Source: CAYXZP01 sp964469485 (lineage in GTDB: Bacteria; Desulfobacterota; Binatia; UBA1149; CAYXZP01). Taken from it: a stretch of DNA of 26,790 nucleotides. The translations under genes and the position numbers were made by a program. Positions 6,537-12,795 of the stretch are shown here, piece after piece. Location of the stretch: NCBI GenBank assembly GCA_964469485.1, contig CAYXZP010000023.1:1-26790 (forward strand). The letters are read 5' to 3'. The stretch's first letter is position 1. Each line of letters opens with the position of its first letter. Under the pieces are notes generated by a model. The model was not told the origin of the DNA. It ran no database searches and saw nothing but the letters and a program-made list of their open reading frames with translations.

Positions 6537-8456
6537 TTAGTTACTACAGGCGCCCGAGGTGGAGGTGGCCGCTATCGACGATGCCACTATGCTCCCGCTC
6601 GACATCGACGAGTCCGCAACCGTTATCGTGAAATCGCTCGTTGCCGGCGCGCTTCCGGCCACCGTAGTGCACTGAAAGAGGCTCGACGGTGCCGTAAACC
6701 CCCCACTAAGGGAGGTGTAGGCCCAGTTCAGGGTGTTAGTGCTCTCGAGGTCGTTGGAGATTTCAATCGTCGCGCCAGAGGCGACGGTGGTGCAGTCTGC
6801 TCCCCCCGTAATCGCAGAAGATCCCGTACCCGAAATTGCGACGTCCGTAGAGTACACCATTGATAGCTGCAATGCGGTGACACCTGTTGCCGTAGCGGTG
6901 GTTTCGAAGACGGTACACCACGAGGTCAGAAGAGCGCAGGACACGCAGGTGTCACTGGTCGCGCTGTTCACCCCGACCTCGCAGCTCTCGCCGGTATCGA
7001 CAACACCGTCGCCGCAACTGGCCGCTACACAGGTCGAGCGGCAGGCATCGGCCGTCGTGTTGGAGTTGGAACTGCCGTTGTCGCAGGCCTCCCCCGTATC
7101 GATGACGCCGTCGCCGCAGCTGGCCGCCACACAGGTCGAGCGGCAGGCATCGGCTGTGGTGTCGGAGTTGGAACTGCCGTTATCGCAGACCTCACCTGTG
7201 TCGATGACGTCGTCGCCGCAGCCGGCCGCCGCACAGTTGGTGCGGCAGGCATCGACCACAGTATCAGAGTTGGTGGAGCTGCCGTTGTCGCAGGCTTCAA
7301 CGCCGCCCGACGGGCCGGTCGTGCAGCCCGTTCCAGAGCAAGTGTAGCCGTCGCCGCATGTGGCTACGACACAGCCGCTAACGCATAGATCGGTATCGAG
7401 CGAGTTGCCGTCGTCGCAGGCTTCGGCCAGGCCAGCGCCGTCGATGCCGAGCACGTCGTTGCCGCAGGCCGGAAGCGTGCAGTTTCCATCACAGCAGTCC
7501 GAGCCCGCTGCACATGTGCTGCTGACGAGAATGGCGTCGGCGTTGGTCGTACCGCCGTCGTCGCAGGTCTCGCCGTTGGCGGTCTCGGTCGTGCCGTTGC
7601 CGCAGCCGATGGCGGCGCAAGTGGTCGAGCACAGGCCCGTGGTGGTCCCGTCCCACGCAGTTTCGAGGATGTTCGAGGTGCCGTCATCGCAAGCCTCGCC
7701 CGTGTCGGTGACGCCGTCGCCGCAGCTGGCCAACGAACAGTCGGTACGGCAGGCATCGGCCGTAGTGTCAGAGTTGCTGGCGGTGCCGTCGTCGCAGGCC
7801 TCGACGCCGCTGGAGGGGCCGGTCGTGCACTCACCGGCGACCCCGCAGGTCCAACCGTCGCCGCAGGTGGGCGCCACCGGTACAGCCGCCGCCACGGTCA
7901 CCGTGGCCGTTGCATCTTCGGCCACCTCGGCTGTTCCGTCCCCGTCCAGATCGCAGCCACCGGTTGTTTCGCAAGTCGCCACGATAACCAATTCCTCGGC
8001 TTCTATGATGGTAACCAATGCAGCCGGCACTGATGATGCCGTGAATATCTCCGTGTTTGCCGGGATCGCGTCGCAGCCGGTGTCCTCCACGCTGTCGGCG
8101 TCAGCACCTTGGGAGACGGCGCCGTCGTTGTTGGAGTCACAGATGACCTCGACCGTGGTGTCGTCGGCCGCCCTGGAGAGCTTTGAGGAGGGGGCCGTCA
8201 CCACGAGGATGTAATCCATCGAATCGAGGATAGGGGAGACCTCGAGGGCTGCCACCTCGGTACTGCCGATGGTCGCTACCTGTGCGGCCGAAAGGGTTAT
8301 GGTCACAGCCGAGAAGGTGTCGGTGGCGGTGGCCGATGAGAGGCTGACCGTCTGTGTCGCGGAGCTGGAATCCCCATCGAAACCGTCACAACCAGTGACC
8401 AAGGCCGCGGTCATCATGGCGAGGACCATCGTCAACAAGGTGTGCGATTGCTTCAT
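6537..8456 (-). CDS. lipoprotein with eight Cys-rich (DUF4215/myxococcal-type) repeats and a C-terminal cohesin-like domain
   Basis: I chose the ATG at 8456 (639 aa) because AGGAGAG lies five bases upstream and a clean lipoprotein signal follows (LVTGC, C23). The open frame continues 63 bases upstream without such support. Residues about 24-195 form an acidic Ser/Thr-rich region. About 196-490 hold eight units of the type CGDGxxDTGExCDDGxxN...C...C, the family also called myxococcus Cys-rich repeat. The final ~140 residues repeat the cohesin-like pattern of the neighbouring operon (LQLSMVYS, GGADC, LNWAYTSLSGGFTAPSSLFQC, SDFTITVADSS). It would sit in the outer membrane or be surface exposed, with many disulfides. 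First gene of a two-gene unit with the dockerin-bearing protein. The function is not known. Confidence 0.75.
   Translation of the reverse strand: MKQSHTLLTMVLAMMTAALVTGCDGFDGDSSSATQTVSLSSATATDTFSAVTITLSAAQVATIGSTEVAALEVSPILDSMDYILVVTAPSSKLSRAADDTTVEVICDSNNDGAVSQGADADSVEDTGCDAIPANTEIFTASSVPAALVTIIEAEELVIVATCETTGGCDLDGDGTAEVAEDATATVTVAAAVPVAPTCGDGWTCGVAGECTTGPSSGVEACDDGTASNSDTTADACRTDCSLASCGDGVTDTGEACDDGTSNILETAWDGTTTGLCSTTCAAIGCGNGTTETANGETCDDGGTTNADAILVSSTCAAGSDCCDGNCTLPACGNDVLGIDGAGLAEACDDGNSLDTDLCVSGCVVATCGDGYTCSGTGCTTGPSGGVEACDNGSSTNSDTVVDACRTNCAAAGCGDDVIDTGEVCDNGSSNSDTTADACRSTCVAASCGDGVIDTGEACDNGSSNSNTTADACRSTCVAASCGDGVVDTGESCEVGVNSATSDTCVSCALLTSWCTVFETTATATGVTALQLSMVYSTDVAISGTGSSAITGGADCTTVASGATIEISNDLESTNTLNWAYTSLSGGFTAPSSLFQCTTVAGSAPATSDFTITVADSSMSSGSIVASSIAATSTSGACSN
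7003..7206. repeat. tandem 102-base coding repeat in the Cys-rich lipoprotein gene
   Basis: Units at 7003-7104 and 7105-7206 are nearly identical over 34 codons, and a more diverged third unit begins at 7207. They encode successive Cys-rich repeats (CGDGVIDTGEACDNG). In-frame copies of this kind can expand or contract by slippage or recombination. Confidence 0.85.
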
Positions 8457-8545
8457 GAAACTCTCCTTTTTTGGCTCGATATTGGCGATTGTCCCTGACC
8501 CTGCCGCCCCATCAGGCATGGGCTGTCGGGCGAAAAACAGCGGTA

Positions 8546-8574
8546 GACTTACTGACCCCCCCGCCTGTTGTCAA
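8546..8574 (-). promoter_or_regulatory. predicted promoter of the Cys-rich lipoprotein gene
   Basis: The minus strand has a perfect TTGACA (8574-8569), a 17-base spacer and a weak TAAGTC (8551-8546). It lies about 90-118 bases upstream of the ATG at 8456. The same TTGACA box lies at a similar distance before the 934-aa and 677-aa genes. Confidence 0.4.
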
Positions 8575-8593
8575 GCCAGTCGGCGGCTTGATT

Positions 8594-8613
8594 TTGCCGA
8601 TTTATCTCGGCAA
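8594..8613. promoter_or_regulatory. perfect inverted repeat, possible operator between divergent genes
   Basis: TTGCCGA and TCGGCAA form a perfect 7-base inverted repeat around TTTATC. It lies 20 bases outside the lipoprotein promoter and 35 bases before the ATG of the PDZ-like gene. A second, 6-base inverted repeat (CAAGCC/GGCTTG, 8572-8590) touches the -35 box. Both fit a dimeric regulator, but nothing identifies one. Confidence 0.35.
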
Positions 8614-8648
8614 TAGCAGACGTTCCGCGCCCCGGGGCGCCCACCGCC

Positions 8649-9731
8649 ATGAGACCTTCAGCCAGTGCGCCACCCAGACATGCCGGCCCTGTGGCCGGGG
8701 CCCTTGCCCTTGCCCTTCTCTGGCTGTCGGTCCTGGCCGCCCCCGCCGCTTCCTTCGTCCAGAAGACGACGGTCCGCGGCACCATCGGCGCGGATATCGG
8801 CGGCGTCTGGTTGGTTCTCCATGACCTCGCTCCGACCTTCCGCGTACGGGTAGACCGCGTCGATGGCGACACCGTGCTGCCCTTCAAGGTATCCGCAGCC
8901 GGGCCGGAAGTGGCTCGGATCCTCGGGCCGGCCATGCGCGGTGTTGTCGTAGGCGAGTTCACGGACCCGAAGGCCTCGGTAAAATACGGGATCTTCACGG
9001 GCGACATCATAACCAAGGTCAACGCTGTCGAGGTGCACGGCGCAGCGGACTATGCCGGGGCCATAGCCAGCGTGAAGAAATACGCCCTGGTCATGATCCG
9101 GCGGCCCAGCCTGGCCTCCACGCGCGCACGGCTGCTCAAGATCCGCTACCGGCCGATCGAAGGCGAGATCGACGGCACTTCGGCGCTCGTGGGCGAGGAC
9201 ATCGACGTAAGGGTAAAAGATGTGGTCTGGCCCTTTGCCGGACAGCTCGATAAGAGCCAGCGCGACCGCGAGTTGTGGTCACCGGCCGAGACCGACATCA
9301 AGGGACTGGCCTCGACCTGGCACGAACTCGTTCCGCCCGAAAGGCCGACGTTCGTCGGCGGTGAGTTCGAGTTGGTCGCTGCGGTCGCTTACGACCCGGC
9401 ACAGCGCAAGGACATCGAGCTTGAGGGTACTGCCTTTGCCATGGTGGCCAAGATGGCGGGCAATCCCGTCATGGGGGGCGGCACCAATATCGGGATATAC
9501 GGGGTCCGTACTGTGGCCGGGAGCGAGATCTCGGGTACTTACGTCGAGGCCACCCTGGCCGCCGCACCTTTTCCGATATCCATCGACTTCAACGGCACCT
9601 TCCGCATGATCAAGCTCTCGGAGTATTCCAACAAGGACGTCGACCTGGCCCAGGCCAGGAAGGCCGCCGAGATCAAGAGCGAGCAGGCCAAGCTTGAGTT
9701 GGCCCCCGACGTTCCGCCCCCGGCTGATTGA
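8649..9731 (+). CDS. secreted or periplasmic protein with a PDZ-like domain, function unknown
   Basis: The 360-aa product has a signal peptide of about 34 residues (hydrophobic LALALLWLSVLAAPAAS). A PDZ-like segment around residues 95-155 (MRGVVVGEF, then YGIFTGDIITKVNAVEVHG) resembles the ligand-groove half of PDZ domains. No protease triad is visible. The C-terminal ~190 residues look beta-rich (FVGGEFELVAAVAYD, GIYGVRTVAGSEISGTYVEATLAA) and end in a charged helix with a Pro tail. I do not recognise the family. It is transcribed away from the Cys-rich lipoprotein and converges on the 934-aa gene, with 28 bases between the stops. A role as a chaperone or anchor for the neighbouring exported proteins is only a guess from position. 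Confidence 0.7.
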   Translation: MRPSASAPPRHAGPVAGALALALLWLSVLAAPAASFVQKTTVRGTIGADIGGVWLVLHDLAPTFRVRVDRVDGDTVLPFKVSAAGPEVARILGPAMRGVVVGEFTDPKASVKYGIFTGDIITKVNAVEVHGAADYAGAIASVKKYALVMIRRPSLASTRARLLKIRYRPIEGEIDGTSALVGEDIDVRVKDVVWPFAGQLDKSQRDRELWSPAETDIKGLASTWHELVPPERPTFVGGEFELVAAVAYDPAQRKDIELEGTAFAMVAKMAGNPVMGGGTNIGIYGVRTVAGSEISGTYVEATLAAAPFPISIDFNGTFRMIKLSEYSNKDVDLAQARKAAEIKSEQAKLELAPDVPPPAD

Positions 9732-9748
9732 AAAGGAACAGCCGGGGG
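9717..9748. terminator. strong hairpin overlapping the stop codon, possible bidirectional terminator
   Basis: CCCCCGGCTG (9717-9726) and CAGCCGGGGG (9739-9748) form a perfect 10-bp stem with a 12-base loop. The plus-strand TGA (9729-9731) is in the loop. The hairpin lies between the convergent PDZ-like and 934-aa genes. Neither side has a good T tract, so termination may be partial or rho-assisted. Confidence 0.5.
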
Positions 9749-9759
9749 CCTTACCGGCC

Positions 9760-12564
9760 CTACGGGATGGAGGTGGCGTTGGGTATGTTGACCGCGTTTA
9801 TGGTGCGGATACGGCCCGGGCCGCCGAGACCTGCCGTGACGTTGATGGCGTCGTTGTTGGTGGCCGGGATGCAGTAGACCGCCGTGCTCCTCGGATGGGT
9901 CGCGTCGCCGCGGCCGTTGTAGATATCGCCACCCTCGGTGACCACGTTGGGCAGGAAACATCCCAGCGGTTGCGCCGTGCAGGTGCCAGCGCCCGGGATG
10001 TCGTCCACGGTGCCCAGCACGCCGTCGGTCCCGGCTTCGCAGGAGGTCTGCGTGCCTTCGTTGTAGACGGTGCACTTGCGGAACCCATGGCCCTCGCCGT
10101 TGCAGGCGTACTTGGCGCCCGCGGCGCAGGTACCCTCTTCCGAATCATTGGGGTCGGTCATGCAAAGCGGCACGCAACGTCCGCCGGGACATGCGTCGGA
10201 CGCGCCGTCGCATGTTGTCGGGTTGTCGCTGCAGGTGCCGCCCGGACAGTCGCTGTCCTCGTCACAGGCCGCGCCCGCGCCGGCGCCGCCCGCGCAGACG
10301 GTCGGCAATCCGACGCTCACGGCCGAGCACGCCGCGCAGGCCTGCCCGTAGTTGGCGCCCGCGTCACACGCGAAGCTGCAGTGGTTGGGCCTGGTAAGCC
10401 TGCCACCGTCGTCGGGGCAGGGGCAATCGTAGTTCTCATAGCCCACATCGGAGCAGGGCAGGTTGAAAGGCATAGCCACGGCCTCGCTCGTTGAGGGCCA
10501 GAAGTTGATGGCCAGGCCGAGCCCCGAGATGTTCTTGGCCGCCGGTGGCGGGCACTCGCTCGACACCGTTCCGAACGCGCTCTTGGCGCCTATGCGGCAG
10601 GGTTGGTCGCTGTTTCCGCCGCCGCGGCAGGCCGGGCTGAGGGTGCAGAAACCGCCCGGGCAGTCGGCCGAGGCCGTCGTGCAGGTCTCCCCGGTCGGAC
10701 AGTCGTCATTGAAACGGCAGCCCTCCCCCGAGGTCGAACAGCTGCCCTCGCATATGGAGGTGCCGCGCGGGCCGCCCTCGCAGAACCCGCCGCATACCGG
10801 ACAGGGCTTGTCGGGTGCCAGGCCCAGGTGTGTGACGGAGAACAGCCGGATGAAAGTGGCGTGCTCTCCGGTGACGATGTTCTGCGTTCCGTAGGCGTCC
10901 TGGCGGAACTCGCTCATCACGCATACCGCCGAGCCGCCGGCCGAAAGCGGCAAGGGCTGCCCGTTGGGTGTTTTGATGCAGTGCTGCGAGCGATCGCACT
11001 GGCCGCGGCACACCGAACCGGCCGGACAGTCCGTCTGGCGCTGACAGCCGCCGCCGGTGACCGAGCCGTCGTCCGTGTAGCACTGCGCCTGGCAGTCGCC
11101 CTCGTTGGAGCACCAGCTGCCCGAGTTGGCGCTGAAGTCGTCGCAGATCTGGCAGTCGACGTGGTTGTCAACGCCGTTCCCGTCGCCGTGGCCGTCGCAG
11201 CGGGTATCTCCCGTGGGGTCATGTGAGCAGACCGGCATCTGATAGCCTATGGCCTCGCATACAGGGTCGCTGGTCGTGCCGACACAGGTGTTGCCTTCGA
11301 GCTGGCTACAATCACAGCCCTCGCGGCCAGTAACATACCCGGCACCCTCGGCAACCGTGCTGTTGTGCGAGGAGCCCGACCAGCCGCTGTCGAGGTCGGT
11401 TCCCTGCTTCTCGCTGGTCGTCATGGTGCTCACGAGTCGCATCCGGCTGAGGTTGCCGCAGGTGCACTCGAACACGTCGCCGGCCGGCAGGCAGTTGCCG
11501 GGGCAGGCGCTGTCGTCGTCGCCGTCACACTCTTCGCCGAGCAGGAGGAAAGGCTCCGGCAGCTTGTTGACCACGCCGTCGCCACAGGACGCCGTCGGCG
11601 GATACGCACCGTCGATAAGGGATATCGAGCTATAGGTCCGGCTGGCCGGTGCAGCGTCGGAGTCGGAGACCTCGTTGGCCACCGCCGCAAGACAGTCAGC
11701 GGCTGCGCCCACCGTGGTGATGGCGCCCGTCCCGGCGCCACAGAGGTCGAGTTCTTGAACGGCCGCATCCGTGCACTTCTTGGTCAGGCCGGCGGTCAGT
11801 TTGGTCGTGGCCTTGGCGATCTTGCCGGCAAGCTTGGCGTCGTTGGTCGTACAGGTGGCCGCGTTCATGTTGACCTTGCCCTTGTTGATCAGGCTACGGC
11901 ATTTGACGACGCCCTTGTGTATCGTGCCCACCAGCTTGGTCGTGCCTTTGGAGGCTGCGGTCAGGCAGCCACGGGCCTCTTTGGACAGGTCGCTGGCCGA
12001 AGAGGTGGAGCCGAACATGAGAGCGACCATTGCATTGCTGGTGCTGGCCGTGAGAGAGGCCACGCAGCTGCCGACGTCGTTGGCTGATACCATGGAGTGT
12101 CCGAGCGTGTCCTCGCAGTAGGCGCCCGGGAAGCCGAAGTTGCCGACGTCGAAGGGGTTCGAGCCCATCACTCCCGAGCATTGCTCGTGGGCCGGTGTCG
12201 ACAGGTGGGCAAGCGGCGGGCAGACCGAAGTGGTTATGCAGGGGACATCGTTGGAGACCGAGCAGCTGCTCGAGCAGCTCTTTTCGGCGCCCGAAACGAG
12301 CTTGTTGCTGGCCTTGTTGATCTTGGCCTGGGTCTTGGAATCGGGACAGCTGCCCGTGACCTTGCCGCTTATCTGGCCCAAGCGGCATTTGCTCATGCCG
12401 CCGACGATGGTCTTGGTGAGCTTGGCGCTGCCCTTGCCGAGCTTGCCGGCACACTTGGCTTCGCCTTTGACCAGCGCGGCATCGGACAGGCCGGTGCCGC
12501 CAAGCACCAAGCCCAGGGCCACGGCCAGTACGGATATTGCCTTCAGGGTTCGCGAACTCGTCAT
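9760..12564 (-). CDS. giant secreted Cys-rich protein with N-terminal Lys/Cys helical repeats
   Basis: The 934-aa product is preceded by GGAGGA seven bases before the ATG. It has a signal peptide cut near residue 29 (GLSDA). Residues about 33-300 contain two Lys/Cys helical repeats (KCAGKLGKGSAKLTKTI; KEARGCLTAASKGTTKLV; LAGKIAKATTKLTAGLTKKC). A Cys-rich unit follows (CGDGVVNKL, EECDGDDDSACPGNC). The C-terminal ~540 residues carry the blocks shared with the 687-aa and 677-aa proteins: DLDSGWSGSSHN, PLPLSAGGSAVCV, YGTQNIVTGEHA, VTHLG...KPCPVC, ECPPPAAKNISGLGL, GCFLPNVV and YCIPATNNDAINVTAGLGGPG. Short units such as CDEDSDCPGGTC recur. I count about 74 cysteines. No enzyme motif is visible. It is probably a monocistronic, exported, disulfide-dense structural or binding protein. 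Confidence 0.78.
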   Translation of the reverse strand: MTSSRTLKAISVLAVALGLVLGGTGLSDAALVKGEAKCAGKLGKGSAKLTKTIVGGMSKCRLGQISGKVTGSCPDSKTQAKINKASNKLVSGAEKSCSSSCSVSNDVPCITTSVCPPLAHLSTPAHEQCSGVMGSNPFDVGNFGFPGAYCEDTLGHSMVSANDVGSCVASLTASTSNAMVALMFGSTSSASDLSKEARGCLTAASKGTTKLVGTIHKGVVKCRSLINKGKVNMNAATCTTNDAKLAGKIAKATTKLTAGLTKKCTDAAVQELDLCGAGTGAITTVGAAADCLAAVANEVSDSDAAPASRTYSSISLIDGAYPPTASCGDGVVNKLPEPFLLLGEECDGDDDSACPGNCLPAGDVFECTCGNLSRMRLVSTMTTSEKQGTDLDSGWSGSSHNSTVAEGAGYVTGREGCDCSQLEGNTCVGTTSDPVCEAIGYQMPVCSHDPTGDTRCDGHGDGNGVDNHVDCQICDDFSANSGSWCSNEGDCQAQCYTDDGSVTGGGCQRQTDCPAGSVCRGQCDRSQHCIKTPNGQPLPLSAGGSAVCVMSEFRQDAYGTQNIVTGEHATFIRLFSVTHLGLAPDKPCPVCGGFCEGGPRGTSICEGSCSTSGEGCRFNDDCPTGETCTTASADCPGGFCTLSPACRGGGNSDQPCRIGAKSAFGTVSSECPPPAAKNISGLGLAINFWPSTSEAVAMPFNLPCSDVGYENYDCPCPDDGGRLTRPNHCSFACDAGANYGQACAACSAVSVGLPTVCAGGAGAGAACDEDSDCPGGTCSDNPTTCDGASDACPGGRCVPLCMTDPNDSEEGTCAAGAKYACNGEGHGFRKCTVYNEGTQTSCEAGTDGVLGTVDDIPGAGTCTAQPLGCFLPNVVTEGGDIYNGRGDATHPRSTAVYCIPATNNDAINVTAGLGGPGRIRTINAVNIPNATSIP

Positions 12565-12625
12565 GTAGCTGTCCTCCGCGGCAGAGCCATGCCACCACTC
12601 GGGTGCAGCGGGCCCGCCTCGTCCG

Positions 12626-12655
12626 ACATTACGAAGAGGGGCCGCTTATTGTCAA
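12626..12655 (-). promoter_or_regulatory. predicted promoter of the 934-aa Cys-rich protein
   Basis: The minus strand has a perfect TTGACA (12655-12650), an 18-base spacer and TAATGT (12631-12626). Transcription would begin near 12620, giving a leader of about 56 bases that contains the GGAGGA ribosome site. Confidence 0.45.
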
Positions 12656-12729
12656 GACAGAAGAGCCCTCGGGCCCCGCTTATACCCGGTTGGGGGGGCG
12701 GCCGGGCCGCCCGGCCCCGCTGGGGGCCG

Positions 12730-12763
12730 AAAAATGCGAAACCCCCGGCCGAAGCCGGGGGTT
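12730..12763 (-). terminator. rho-independent terminator of the 677-aa gene
   Basis: On the minus strand AACCCCCGGC and GCCGGGGGTT form a perfect 10-bp stem (12763-12740) closed by a stable TTCG tetraloop. The tail TCGCATTTTT follows. It lies 32 bases after the stop codon. The rest of the 231-base region before the 934-aa gene is G/C runs plus that gene's promoter. Confidence 0.85.
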
Positions 12764-12795
12764 CGCTCGAAGGCAGGCCCCTTACGGGGGCTCGT

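Noticed and set aside
7003..7850. Regular repeats suggestive of a CRISPR array
   Set aside because: The period is 102 bases or irregular, the repeats are in frame and encode Cys-rich protein units, and there are no unique spacers.
1..8456. Classical cellulosome locus
   Set aside because: There are no glycoside hydrolases, carbohydrate-binding modules, SLH domains or sortase signals. The cohesin-like domains are divergent and lipid-anchored.
11365..12087. Plus-strand open frame of 240 aa, and similar long antisense frames at 4609-5370, 15574-16410 and 21616-22359
   Set aside because: They lie opposite genes with signal peptides, ribosome sites and conserved Cys patterns, and show no domains.
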